From Candidatus Magnetominusculus xianensis (GTDB taxonomy: Bacteria; Nitrospirota; Thermodesulfovibrionia; Thermodesulfovibrionales; Magnetobacteriaceae), in assembly GCA_001541255.1 (NCBI GenBank), contig LNQR01000070.1, positions 62,001 to 126,000 of the forward strand: a stretch of 64,000 bases of DNA. Reading direction: 5' to 3'. The notes under the pieces were generated by a model. It was given only the letters and a program-made list of their open reading frames with translations, was not told the origin of the DNA and searched no databases. A program made the position numbers and the translations under genes. Shown here in pieces: positions 35,026 through 45,300 of this stretch (positions are counted from its first letter, which is position 1; each line of letters opens with the position of its first letter).

Positions 35026-37782
35026 ATGGCATCGACGGAGTTAAACTGGCTGCACTTGTCTGATTTGCACTGGGGCGACGCCAGCTCAATGTTTTTATGG
35101 TCACAGGTTGAAGATGAGTTCTATACAGATTTAGAGAAAGTTCATGAAATGGCTGGCCCATTCGATGTTGTTATCTTTTCTGGTGATTTAACTAATCGTG
35201 GAACAAAAGAAGAATTTGATGCGCTTATCATACACTTACAAGATTTATTTAAGCGGCTGAAAGAACTTGGTTCTGAAAATGTAAAATTTCTGTGTGTACC
35301 CGGCAATCACGATTTAGTGAGACATGATTGTGATGAGGCTGATACATTAGCAAGCTGGTTCTCAAATGAAAAAATAAGAAAAAGATTTTTTAATGAACCA
35401 AAAAGCAGAACAAGATTATATATAAATGAGAGATTTGAAAATTATAAAAACTTTCTGACAAGCTGCGATTTACCATTTCCTGATGATATTAACTATGGGG
35501 TTATCCCAGGTGATTTCTCTGCGGTTATTAAAAAGGGTGAGTGCCGCTTTGGACTCATAGGTCTCAATTCTGCTTTTTTGCATCTGTCTGACGATGCCAA
35601 TAAATACAATATAGCGGTAGATGTTAATCAGTTTAACGGTGTTTGTGCTGATCAAAGCACACAACGCTGGTGTAATGAAAATACAATAAATATGTTAGTA
35701 ACCCATCACCCGCCAGAGTGGTTAGCTGATGGAAGCACAGAAGTCCATAAATTTTTCAAATCTGACATAGCCCCGTCCGGTAGATTTCACGCCCATTTGT
35801 ACGGTCACGTACATGAAACGAAAAGTACGATTATTTCTGTTGGAGGCGGCAAGTATAGACGGGAATTTCAGGGTATTTCTTTATTTGGATTGGAAAAAAT
35901 AAATGGTGAAACTAAAAGAATCCACGGCTACAGCGCTGGCAAAGTCATAATTAAAGATGGACAGGGCAGGATTAGGTGGTGGCCACGAATAAGAAATAAA
36001 AAGGATGATGAAAGCTATGTAATTGAAAGGGACATCACGTTCCATTTAAAAGAAGATGGCGGCTACTTTGAATCAGATATTTTTGATGTAAAGAAATGTA
36101 TTTCAGACACACCTCCTCCCAAATCAACTAATACGTGTTCTAAGTATTCTGCTGTGACTGAAGTCATTGGGCGCGAAACTGTTATCGCTGGCGTAATAAC
36201 TTTACTGAAAGATACTAATAGGCGGTTAATTACCCTTTTAGGCCCTCCGGGAATTGGGAAAACAACTATTGCTTCTGTTATTGCTTCTGTTTTTAAAGAT
36301 AAGGTGAATCCAGATTTTAAAGACGGTGTTTATTGTTGTTCGTGTCAAGGGATTGAGGCAAAAGACAGTCTCACTGCCACGATTAGCTCTGTGGTTACTA
36401 ATAACCCTGATACTAACGAGAATATTTTGTTTGCGTGGTTAGAGAATAAAGAATGTCTTTTGATTTTAGATAATTTTGAAGACACTCTTGCAGATAGGGC
36501 TAATGTGGAATCATTTATTGAAAAGTTATTAGAACAGGCCAGCGGCGTTAAACTGCTTATCACGTCCAGAGAGAGTATAAACCTTGCTGGCATAGAAAAG
36601 GTCGTGAGTGTAGAAACTTTAACACGAGAATATTCAGAGAGACTTATTAGTAAGTTGGCAGACGACCTAACATTTACTGTTTATTTAAAGACAGGAGATT
36701 TAAACGCCCTCCTTGTTGAATTAGGCGATGTGCCGTTAGCGATAGTGCTTGCCGCGTCTAACCTTGTTTTAGGAGTTGATTATTTAACAAAGGAATTACA
36801 GAAACAAAATATTGACGTTTTAACGAAATGTGGTATAAAGATAGAAGATACCACGAAAGACAAATGTGTTGCTAAGAGTTTTTTACTTTCTTATTCTAAA
36901 ATAAAGGACAATAACGAAAGGCTTTTATTTCACATCTGCTCATTATTTCCCACCGGACTTACAGAAGCTGACGCTCAAGAAATCCTTCCCGCGCTCAAAC
37001 CAAAGAATTATGCATCGCTTATATCCAAATCTCTGATTTCGTGTCCTTATAAAGGCACATACACCATGCTTGCCCTCATGCAAACCTATGCATACGGGAT
37101 GTTTAAGAAAATGAGCGCAAAAAGTAAAAAATACAAAGTTATCGTAGCACGCTGGATAGATTTATGTGTCAGGAAATCGATTGAATATTATAAGACGCCT
37201 CGTGGAAAGGGCACGAGAGCGATTAACGAGCTGATTAAAGAGTTTCCAGATATGTTTAGGGTTTTGGATTACTTGATTTTAAGATCGGAGAAAGATAGTT
37301 TTTGGGAAATACTTTTTAATTTGGTTGATTTTTCAAGATTTGCGGGAATCACAAAAGAGGTTATGACTTTTTTGGAAAAAGCAAGACAAATCGCTGAGAC
37401 AGCCGGAGACATTACCAATCAGGCTCGCTGCATTAGGAGTATAGGCGACATAAATTTCAGAGAATCAAGAAACAAAGAGGCCATGGAATCTTACAATAAA
37501 GCGCTGCCACTATATAAACAGGTTGGGGATATTTTAGGAGAGGCAAACTGCATTAAGGGTCTTGGGCTTTGTGTTATAAAAGATAACCAGACAGACATGG
37601 GGATAGAGGAAGTGTTTAAGGCTATAAAGCTCTATGCGCAAATAAATGATAAACATTCAACTGGAGAAGCTTACACAGAACTTGCTCATGTGCTTGAGGA
37701 GATAGAAGGATTCCAGGAAAAAGCCATTGAATATAAAAAGACAGGTGAGGAGATTTTAAATAGTATTGAACGGGCTATGTAG
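35026..37782 (+). CDS. Metallophosphoesterase-STAND NTPase-TPR protein, candidate defence protein
   Basis: A 918-residue fusion. Residues 1-290 are a calcineurin-like phosphoesterase with all metal motifs: D13-x-H15 ('LHLSDLHWGD'), 'GDLTNRG' (D54), 'GNHD' (94-96), 'THHPPEW' and 'LYGHVHE'. A linker follows, then an NB-ARC/STAND ATPase with Walker A 'GPPGIGKTT' (about 406), Walker B 'LLILDNFED' (about 478), sensor 'LLITSRES' and a GLPL-like 'GDVPLAI'. A winged-helix-like part and C-terminal TPR helices (about 785-918) end it. In STAND proteins a sensor arm binds a trigger, the ATPase oligomerises and the N-terminal effector fires. Here the effector would cut a nucleic acid or nucleotide. The gene is AT-richer than flanking core genes. 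Confidence 0.85.
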   Translation: MASTELNWLHLSDLHWGDASSMFLWSQVEDEFYTDLEKVHEMAGPFDVVIFSGDLTNRGTKEEFDALIIHLQDLFKRLKELGSENVKFLCVPGNHDLVRHDCDEADTLASWFSNEKIRKRFFNEPKSRTRLYINERFENYKNFLTSCDLPFPDDINYGVIPGDFSAVIKKGECRFGLIGLNSAFLHLSDDANKYNIAVDVNQFNGVCADQSTQRWCNENTINMLVTHHPPEWLADGSTEVHKFFKSDIAPSGRFHAHLYGHVHETKSTIISVGGGKYRREFQGISLFGLEKINGETKRIHGYSAGKVIIKDGQGRIRWWPRIRNKKDDESYVIERDITFHLKEDGGYFESDIFDVKKCISDTPPPKSTNTCSKYSAVTEVIGRETVIAGVITLLKDTNRRLITLLGPPGIGKTTIASVIASVFKDKVNPDFKDGVYCCSCQGIEAKDSLTATISSVVTNNPDTNENILFAWLENKECLLILDNFEDTLADRANVESFIEKLLEQASGVKLLITSRESINLAGIEKVVSVETLTREYSERLISKLADDLTFTVYLKTGDLNALLVELGDVPLAIVLAASNLVLGVDYLTKELQKQNIDVLTKCGIKIEDTTKDKCVAKSFLLSYSKIKDNNERLLFHICSLFPTGLTEADAQEILPALKPKNYASLISKSLISCPYKGTYTMLALMQTYAYGMFKKMSAKSKKYKVIVARWIDLCVRKSIEYYKTPRGKGTRAINELIKEFPDMFRVLDYLILRSEKDSFWEILFNLVDFSRFAGITKEVMTFLEKARQIAETAGDITNQARCIRSIGDINFRESRNKEAMESYNKALPLYKQVGDILGEANCIKGLGLCVIKDNQTDMGIEEVFKAIKLYAQINDKHSTGEAYTELAHVLEEIEGFQEKAIEYKKTGEEILNSIERAM

Positions 37783-37859
37783 TGGTTTGGTTGCTGAGTA
37801 ATTTTGGCGGGACGAAATAATGGCTGTCAGTTGTAATACGTACATTGCGGCAAACTCTT

Positions 37860-38393
37860 ATGGATTTTAAAGTTGTCATTGAGACACTGACAAATGATTT
37901 TGCCCGATATGATATAAGTTATGCCTTGATTGGTGGTCTGGCCTTTAATTTGTGGGGAGTACATAGGTCAACCGTAGATGTGGACTTTCTCGTCCTCAGA
38001 GATGACATGGAGCGCATAGCGGCAATTATGGAAGCGCATGACTATGAGTGCAGGTATAAGACCGAGAACGTGTCTCAGTATGTATCGCCTTTGCGTGTGT
38101 TCGGAGAGGTTGACTTTCTTCACGCATTCAGAGACGCAACTGTCGCCATGTTAAAGAGGACAACCGTAAAGACCGCCTTTTCTGGTGCGTTAAACATTAA
38201 TGTCCTGAGACCGGAGGACTTAATAGGACTAAAACTTCAGGCAATGAAAAACGACCCCGCCCGCCATGCTATCGACGCCTCTGACATCAAGGCGCTTATG
38301 CACGTCTGTGGAGGTTCACTCGATGTTGGAGCGGTAAAAAAATACTTTGAACTATTCAACATGGATTTCAGCGATTTTATTAAAGAAGAATGA
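37860..38393 (+). CDS. Nucleotidyltransferase-fold protein (AbiEii/MNT-like)
   Basis: A 177-residue protein with the polymerase-beta-like pattern 'ALIGGLAFNLWGVHRSTVDV' then DFLV: the GG helix, then Arg/Thr and the D-x-D metal pair. It continues with 'EVDFLHA' (third acidic residue) and 'VLRPEDLIGLKLQAMKNDPA', as in AbiEii-type and DUF6036-type nucleotidyltransferases. These often act in toxin-antitoxin or abortive-infection pairs by modifying tRNA or proteins. Start ATG 37860 is preferred over TTG 37845; no clear ribosome site is seen. It overlaps a 74-residue gene by ATGA. Confidence 0.7.
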   Translation: MDFKVVIETLTNDFARYDISYALIGGLAFNLWGVHRSTVDVDFLVLRDDMERIAAIMEAHDYECRYKTENVSQYVSPLRVFGEVDFLHAFRDATVAMLKRTTVKTAFSGALNINVLRPEDLIGLKLQAMKNDPARHAIDASDIKALMHVCGGSLDVGAVKKYFELFNMDFSDFIKEE

Positions 38394-38614
38394 ACCGATT
38401 CGACAAAAGTGATTTAGACCTCTATGAGGCATCAAAATCTGAGGCGCTGCGGTTTGACATGCAGAGGGTTGCCGCGCAAAGGCATAATCCATTTGTGAAA
38501 AACGGTCAGCCCGACATCGACGCTATCCTTCAGTTCCTTATGGAATATAACGAATTCATAAACCACGAGCCAAAGCCGTTTCGTAAGATAATTGATACTG
38601 TGATGCTGTTATAA
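38390..38614 (+). CDS. Small partner protein of the nucleotidyltransferase
   Basis: A 74-residue, charged, helical protein with no family I recognise. It begins in the stop of the nucleotidyltransferase gene (ATGA overlap), which implies linked translation and a joint function. It has no signal peptide or membrane helix. By position it might be an antitoxin or structural partner. Confidence 0.55.
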   Translation: MNRFDKSDLDLYEASKSEALRFDMQRVAAQRHNPFVKNGQPDIDAILQFLMEYNEFINHEPKPFRKIIDTVMLL

Positions 38615-38663
38615 CAGGGGCTGTCAATATACACAAATCAGATTGTAGAATTTCCAAGATATA

Positions 38664-38739
38664 CAGGGCAAACGCATTTGAAAAATTAGGCAGTAATTGC
38701 CTATATTTTTAGCATCCGACCGATGCTTTCCTGGATTCC
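38664..38739. repeat. Left half of a MITE copy
   Basis: Begins CAGGGCAAACGCATTTGAAA and follows the complete element (58261-58396) through 'GACCGATGCTTTCCTGGATTCC' with small differences, then diverges. The right inverted repeat is missing. The element lies in the 38615-39305 gene-poor stretch with the IS21 remnant. Confidence 0.75.
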
Positions 38740-38810
38740 GATGATCAACGCCAATTAAAATTACCGCCTAATGACAAATAAACTACCCTGATACAAGGAG
38801 CAAGTAAACT

Positions 38811-39010
38811 GTCTAAGTTTTTCAGTTTTGAGTGAAGGATTACAAGAAGCAGTATTTGAGTTAGGGGGAGTACCCAAGGAGCATCAGAGGATAGATTAAG
38901 TTCGGCAGTGAATAACATGTCAAAGTTGGAAGAGTTGATAAAGCGTTACGATGCTTTATTGAAACACTACGGATTACAGATACAGACAGGCAAGACATTA
39001 GATAGATGCA
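38811..39010 (+). pseudogene. IS21-family transposase (IstA) remnant
   Basis: The translation shows 'LSEGLQEAVFELGGVPKEH', then after a one-base frameshift 'RLSSAVNN', 'MSKLEELIKRYDALLKHYGL'. This order (LGGVP, H-R-x-D-x-L-S-A-V, then R-Y-x-A-L-L-x-H-Y-G) is the conserved end of the IstA catalytic domain. The gene is frameshifted and both ends are missing. The rest of 38615-39305 holds the MITE half and promoter-like sequence, and no intact gene. Confidence 0.75.
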
Positions 39011-39203
39011 ACGCTCCATGCTATTCGACGGGCTCTTTATGCCCGAGTACATTGCGGGCTGTTGTATCCTTATCCAAATATCAACATCATAGAATAACAT
39101 ACGCCTTTACCCTAACATACGAGGACATTTTTACTTTGCTAGAAATATGACCTTTCTTTTTTGGCTTGACAGTGGCGTATAATATGCTTGAAGGAATGTC
39201 TGA

Positions 39204-39217
39204 TATAATGATATAAT
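39204..39217 (+). promoter_or_regulatory. Two overlapping-range -10 boxes before the HD-GYP/PilZ genes
   Basis: TATAAT occurs at 39204-39209 and again at 39212-39217. No matching -35 is convincing. Transcription from here would reach the first HD-GYP/PilZ gene. Confidence 0.35.
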
Positions 39218-39305
39218 ACATGAGGTATTTACACAAGGTATTAAGAAAGTCCGGACATTAACGCTGGTGGAGTGGGACAACGATGATTGTAAGAAATATA
39301 ACGCT

Positions 39306-40829
39306 ATGAAACCAAGACGTGTAACAAAAGGGGAGATTGTTATAGGCAGACCTCTTTCGACATCTATATACGATGACCAAGGGCAGCTGCTTCTGAAAAG
39401 GGGTCACGTTATTGCCGTTAATGATGTACCAAAGAGTATTGACGCAATTGTCTTTGAGCATGAACCCCATGAAATCCCTGGTTGGGCTGATGAGTACGAA
39501 AAGGCTGAAGCAATGCTCGACCAGCAGGACTCTCCTTTTGAGCTGCTTGCGCTGCTGCAGTTCAGGCAGATGTCCCTTTTTAAAAATATCGCCACAGAAA
39601 AGGATTTTAAATCAAAGGCCATGGTGCTGGCTGCGTTAGTGGAAGAAATCTGTAAAAATGATGAAGACCTTGCACTTGGTACTATAATGCTTGATAATCA
39701 GGGCAGTTATTCGGTAAAACATCATATACACACTGCCATTGTCTGTAACATAATAGCTAAAAAGCTGGGCTGGAGTCTGCGCGAGAGGACGTCGCTCACC
39801 CTTGCTGCCCTTACTATGAACATTGGAATGATTGAACTTCAGGACGTACTGCATAACCAGAGTGACCCGCTTACCAATTCTCAGAAGACAGAGCTGCACA
39901 GGCATCCCATTGTTGGTGCAGAGATGATAAGAAACTTTGGTATTACCGATGAACTGTGGTGTACTACCGTAGCACAGCACCACGAGATGGTTGATGGAAG
40001 CGGCTATCCAAAGAATCTCAAAGAGGGAGATATTATTCCGGCGGCACGCCTTCTCTCTCTAAGTGACATATACTGCGCCCGTGTATCGGGCAGAGACTAT
40101 CGTCCAGCCCTTGCGCCATCGTTGGCTATGAAGGAGATTTTCTTAAACAGCAAAATCGACACAGACCTCGGTATGTTATTTATTAAACACATGGGAATTT
40201 TTCCGCCTGGGACATTTGTGCGTCTGAAAAGCAATGAAATTGCTATCGTAACACAGCGTGGAAGCAAGGTAAACTATCCTATTGTACATGCAGTAATAAG
40301 GAGAACAGGGGAGGTCGCCTTTGTCCCTCCGCGCAGGGATACCTCTGTTGCAGAATATGCGATAACGGCCTTAATACCCTCTGAGAATGTCAATATAACG
40401 GTCAACCGCTATCAATTATGGGGTTATGGTGTTTTCAAGAGGTCAAAGACCCTCAAAAGGAAGGATGAAAGGGTGTTTGTCAGCGTACCGGCAAAGCTCC
40501 TTGATATGCAGACTATAACCACGATGGATGCTGTCATAATCAATGTAAATGAGAGCGGCTGTATGCTTAAGATGACCCCTGAGGCTGCGGGGTACTTAAC
40601 TATTGGCACGACCTTGCATGTGACTTTTAAGATATTGACATATATCGTGGAAAACGCAGCCGCCGAAGTAAAAAACATTCAGCCAAAATATGATACTTTG
40701 TTGATAGGGACGATGTTTACAGAAATATCTGAGACAGATAAGGACAATATCCGCACATATCTTAAGACGCTTGACCAACCTGCTGAGGCGCAGCAGCCGT
40801 TACCTAACCCCCTTGAACAAATGATATAA
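39306..40829 (+). CDS. HD-GYP-like/PilZ protein with MN in place of the HD dyad (copy 1)
   Basis: A 507-residue cytosolic protein. It comprises an N-terminal domain typical of HD-GYP regulators ('RPLSTSIYDDQGQLLLKRGH'), an HD-GYP-like core, a linker domain ('IFPPGTFVRLKSNEIAIVTQ') and a C-terminal PilZ-like domain ('RKDERVFVSVPAKL'; the second PilZ motif is altered, 'NVNESGCML'). In the core 'HHEMVDGSGYP' and 'LSDIY' are intact, but the metal-binding HD of 'HDIGK' reads 'MNIGM'. Known HD-GYP enzymes need that dyad to hydrolyse c-di-GMP, so this is probably a binding or sensing protein. ATG 39306 fits the family start; GTG 39267 is an alternative. A paralogue follows directly. Confidence 0.8.
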   Translation: MKPRRVTKGEIVIGRPLSTSIYDDQGQLLLKRGHVIAVNDVPKSIDAIVFEHEPHEIPGWADEYEKAEAMLDQQDSPFELLALLQFRQMSLFKNIATEKDFKSKAMVLAALVEEICKNDEDLALGTIMLDNQGSYSVKHHIHTAIVCNIIAKKLGWSLRERTSLTLAALTMNIGMIELQDVLHNQSDPLTNSQKTELHRHPIVGAEMIRNFGITDELWCTTVAQHHEMVDGSGYPKNLKEGDIIPAARLLSLSDIYCARVSGRDYRPALAPSLAMKEIFLNSKIDTDLGMLFIKHMGIFPPGTFVRLKSNEIAIVTQRGSKVNYPIVHAVIRRTGEVAFVPPRRDTSVAEYAITALIPSENVNITVNRYQLWGYGVFKRSKTLKRKDERVFVSVPAKLLDMQTITTMDAVIINVNESGCMLKMTPEAAGYLTIGTTLHVTFKILTYIVENAAAEVKNIQPKYDTLLIGTMFTEISETDKDNIRTYLKTLDQPAEAQQPLPNPLEQMI

Positions 40830-40830
40830 T
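40825..40830 (+). promoter_or_regulatory. -10 box six bases before the second HD-GYP/PilZ gene
   Basis: TATAAT inside the last codons of copy 1, with ATG 40837 six bases further. No ribosome-binding site lies between, so a leaderless transcript is possible. Confidence 0.4.
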
Positions 40831-40836
40831 CTCCCT

Positions 40837-42324
40837 ATGGAGCAGAGGATTCTCTATAGGGTCGAGGAGCTTGACGAACTTGCCGTAGGCGTTCCAATAA
40901 AACGGCCAATCAGGGACAAAACCGGTAAACTGATGCTCAGGGCAGGCTATGTTATCAGTGACGAAAATGAATTGAGACTCGTTCGTGAGCTGATGGGCGG
41001 TATTATTGACGAAGACAACGAGATTCTCAGCATGTTTAAACCCGTTAAAATCCCCCCAAAGGATAATCCCTTTGACTTGTTTAAGCTTATTCAAAGGCGT
41101 GTTAAGGAGCTTTTACGCGGTGGTGCTGATACAGTCCCCGATTTCCAGAAAAATACAATAACGATTTGCGAGATGATTCAGGAGTTTTGTTTCGAAGATG
41201 AGGACATTGCCCTTGGACTGGCGTTTATGGATAGATTCTCTCAATATACGATAAGACATCCGATACAAACTGCCATTGTCTGTGAGGTTATTGGCAGGGG
41301 CATGAACACTACTCAGGACGACAGGAAGCAGATTTTAGCGGCGGCTTTAACGATGAACATATCTGCACTTGCCCTGCATGAAAGGCTTCAGTCTCAGAAA
41401 GAGCCCTTGTCAAGGGCACAGAGGCTTGCAATCTTTGATCACCCGTTGGCCGATTTCAGGACATTGCAGAGGCTTGGCGTGGCGGACGAGGTTTGGCTCA
41501 CGTCAGTGCTTCAACACCACGAGGCCATAGATGGAAGCGGCTACCCGCAAGGCATTACAGGTGACGCCATATCAGTCCCTGCCCAGCTTGTATCACTTTC
41601 AGACATCTACACAGCAATGGTCTCATCCCGTTCATACAGGCTGCCAATGCCTGCAAATGAGGCTATGAAGAAGATTTTCCTGACCGGCTCTCATAAGGTA
41701 AACGAGTCTCTTGCCGCTTTATTTATAAAACAATTAGGCATCTATCCCCCTGGAACTGTAGTCAGGCTGCAAAACGGTGAGATTGGTGTTGTTACATACC
41801 GTGGTAAGGCTTTAAACATACCAGCCGTTCAGTCGGTTATCAGGGCAAACGGCGTCCCGTACACCTTCCCTCAATCCAGAGATACATCGGCTGTGGAGCA
41901 TAAAGTTATAGAGACACTTCCTCAAACACAAATTGACGTAGGCATAAACAATCAGCAGCTCTGGGGTCACGGTGATTTCTCAAAAAAAGGCGCTGCTAAC
42001 AGAAAAGAAACAAGGGCGGAGATATCATCTCCGGCAGAGCTGACAATTGAGGGCATCCCCGAACCAATCCCTGCCGCTGTCTTAAATATCAGCGCTACGG
42101 GATGCCTGCTTCAGGTGCCCCTACAGCAGAAACTCAGAGAGGACACATCCTACAGGCTGTCGTTTATCCTCTTTGGCAGGCAGCTTACAGGCATAAATTT
42201 CATCATGAGAAACTCCTCCATCTGCGACACCAAACACCTGATAGGCGTTAAATTCATTGATTTACAGGAAGACTACAGGACAATCATAAGGTTGTATCTG
42301 GAGTCAGTTAAAATTGAGGGTTGA
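40837..42324 (+). CDS. HD-GYP-like/PilZ protein with MN in place of the HD dyad (copy 2)
   Basis: A 495-residue paralogue of the preceding protein, with the same four-part order. The core again has 'TMNIS' where HD is expected, but keeps 'HHEAIDGSGYP' and 'LSDIY'. Its PilZ domain is more canonical than that of copy 1: 'RKETR' (RxxxR) and 'NISATGC' (close to DxSxxG). It should therefore bind c-di-GMP through PilZ and is unlikely to degrade it by the HD-GYP route. The two genes are seven bases apart and may form a heteromeric pair. Convergent with the RND pump gene (12-base gap). Confidence 0.8.
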   Translation: MEQRILYRVEELDELAVGVPIKRPIRDKTGKLMLRAGYVISDENELRLVRELMGGIIDEDNEILSMFKPVKIPPKDNPFDLFKLIQRRVKELLRGGADTVPDFQKNTITICEMIQEFCFEDEDIALGLAFMDRFSQYTIRHPIQTAIVCEVIGRGMNTTQDDRKQILAAALTMNISALALHERLQSQKEPLSRAQRLAIFDHPLADFRTLQRLGVADEVWLTSVLQHHEAIDGSGYPQGITGDAISVPAQLVSLSDIYTAMVSSRSYRLPMPANEAMKKIFLTGSHKVNESLAALFIKQLGIYPPGTVVRLQNGEIGVVTYRGKALNIPAVQSVIRANGVPYTFPQSRDTSAVEHKVIETLPQTQIDVGINNQQLWGHGDFSKKGAANRKETRAEISSPAELTIEGIPEPIPAAVLNISATGCLLQVPLQQKLREDTSYRLSFILFGRQLTGINFIMRNSSICDTKHLIGVKFIDLQEDYRTIIRLYLESVKIEG

Positions 42325-42336
42325 TGACAGACAAAT

Positions 42337-45300
42337 TTAGTGTCCTTTGTCTTTCGTAATCCATCTGTTAAACTTATCCATGTAGACATAAAACACTGGT
42401 GTGACGAACAGGGTCAGCATCTGAGAAAAAAACAATCCTCCGATTACTGCCACTCCAAGTGGTCTGCGGGCGTCGCCTCCTGCCCCAATCCCCAGCGCTA
42501 TGGGCAGTGTACCAAACAGTGCTGCCATTGTTGTCATCATAATTGGGCGAAAGCGTATCATACAGGCATGGTAAATCGAATCTACTGAGTTTTCCCCATT
42601 TTCACGCTCCAGCTGCAGGGCAAAGTCAACCATCATGATGCCGTTTTTCTTCACCAGACCAACCAGCATCACCACCCCGACAAAGGCATACACGTCAAGT
42701 TCCATTTTAAACAACATCAGCGTTCCCAGTGCCCCAAAACCGGCCAGTGGCAGTGAGGTCAGTATGGTTATCGGATGTATGAAACTCTCATAGAGAATCC
42801 CCAGCACGACGTATATGATTAATATCGTAATCAAGAGCAGGATGCCCATGCTGGTTATGGATTTTTGGAATTCCTGAGCAGAGCCCTGAAAGCTTGTCGT
42901 AATGTTTACTGGCAGTGTCTCCTTTGCTATTTTTGTGATTTCAAGGACAGCGTCACCGATGGACTTAGTGCCCTGGAGGTTAAAGGAAATAGTTGCCGAT
43001 GGCAGTTGTGCCGTGTGATTTACTACAAGCGGGCCTGAACCCATCGTAATTTTTGCAACGGTGTATAATGGAACCATCCTGCCGTCGTCTGAGCGTATGT
43101 AAAGCAATGAGAGCGCTGAGGGGTCAAGCTGGTACTTAGGTTCAACCTCAAGGATTACCTGGTACTGGTTTATGTCAGTATAAATAGTCGATACCTGGCG
43201 CGTGCCATAGGCGCTGTAGAGTGTGTCCTGGATGGAGTTTAACGTAAGGCCCAGGGCTGAGGCCTTATCCCTGTCTACCTCTACGTTTATGCGCGGGCTG
43301 TTGAGCATAATATCGTTAGAGACATCGGTAAGGCCGTCTATCTCCCGCACCTTATGGGTTAATATATCGCCGTACTTGTAGAGTTCCTTAAGGTCAACCG
43401 ACTGAAGTGTAAACTGATAGAGTGCATTTGTTACTTGCCCGCCAATGGTAATAACTGGTGGATTTTGAAGGAATGCCCGGAGGCCGACTACCGAGTTGAG
43501 TTTTGGGCGCAAAGCGGCTATTATCTGGTCAACAGAGCGCTTGCGGTCTTTGCTGTTGGACAGGGTAACAAACAATATGCCGGAGTTGGCACCGGGCAGG
43601 CTCATAGGGGCAACGACCGAGATGAGACTTTCTACGTCCGGTTCTTTTCTTGCGATCTCGGAAATGGTCTGCTGATGGCGTACCATGTCCTGAAAGGAGA
43701 TACTTTCAGAGGCCATCGTAACCCCTCTGAAGTAGTTCTGGTCTTCGCCGGGAATAAATCCCTTTTTTATGTAAATAAATAAGAATACGGTTGCAGCCAT
43801 GATAATTAGTGTAAATACAAGCATCGTATAACGGTGTTTTAATACGGACTTCAGGAGTGAGCCATAGACTTTTAAAACTGAGTCGAAGACCCTTTCGTAG
43901 TAACTATTACTGGCGTCACGGGTCTTTCCGCCGTGACGGAGAAATCTGCTGCAGAGCATCGGCGTAAGCGTAAGGGAAATAAAGCCTGAGACGAGGATAG
44001 CCACACCAATGCTTACAGCAAATTCCCTGAAGAGCTTGCCTATAATACCGGACATAAACATAATAGGGATAAAGACGACCACGAGGGATATGGTCATCGA
44101 TAACACTGTAAAGCTGATCTCTTTTGAGCCGTCAAGGGCGGCCTTCATTGCGGGTTCACCGTGTTCCATGCGCCGGAAGATATTCTCAAGCACAACAACG
44201 GCGTCATCCACTACAAAGCCTGCCGACAGGGTCAGGGCCATCAGCGTAAGGTTATTTAAGCTGTAGTTCAGGACATACATGACACAAAACGTACCTACTA
44301 TTGAAAGCGGCACGGCTATCCCCGGGATGACTGTGGCCATTGCAGAGCGCAAAAACACATATATAATCATAATGACCAGAAAGATAGTAAATACAAGCGT
44401 GTACTGAACGTCCTGTGCGGATTCCCTGATATAGTCGGCCTGATTGTAAAAGACCTTCATGTTTAGAGATGCGGGCAGCTTGGATTTGAGCTTGGGGATA
44501 AGATTCATAATGCTGTCGGCCACTTCGACGGTGTTAGAGCCGGGCTGGCGTTTTACGACGATAACGATGGAGCGGTCAGCCTTGTCCTTTGTCTTAAACC
44601 ATGCGGCGGTTCTGTTGTTTTCGACATCGTCCTCGGCAGTGCCGATGTCCTGAATCCTGACAGGAGAACCGTTGCGGTAAGCGACGATAAGCGGCAGATA
44701 ACCGGCTGCGCTAAACAGCTGACCGTTGGATTGAATTGAATATTGCTGGTAGCTGCTGTCGATGATACCGTTTGGGAGATTTACGTTGCCTGCGCTGATG
44801 GCGTTTTTGACCTGATCGAGGCCAACACCGGCAGATACCAGCTTAGAAGGGTCAACGCGCACCCTGACAGCAAATTTTTGAGCGCCGTAGACAAGCACCT
44901 GAGAGACGCCGTTGAGCATAGATATATGTTCGGAGATAAAGGTCTCGGCGTACTCGTCAACCTGAGACATGCGAAGGGTATCAGAGGAAATGGCAATATA
45001 GACAACGGGGTTGTCTGCGGGGTTGACTTTTTTATAGGTTGGGGGGTAGGGAAGGGCGGAGGGGAGGTCTTTTGCGGCGGCAGCGATGTATGAGTTAACA
45101 TCCTGGGCGGCTGCGTCAATGTTTCTATCAAGGGAAAATTGAAGCGTGATCGAGGTCTTTCCTGTGGAACTGGATGATGTCATCTGCTCAAGCCCTGCTA
45201 TCTGAGTAAACTGTCTCTCCAGAGGGGTGGCAACGGTGGAGGCCATAGTCTCGGCATTTGCCCCGGGGAAGTTTACAGAAACCTGGATAGTAGGGAAATC

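Noticed and set aside
38908..39150. An 80-codon frame as a real small gene
   Set aside because: Its first half is the end of an IS21 transposase read after a frameshift; the remainder resembles nothing.
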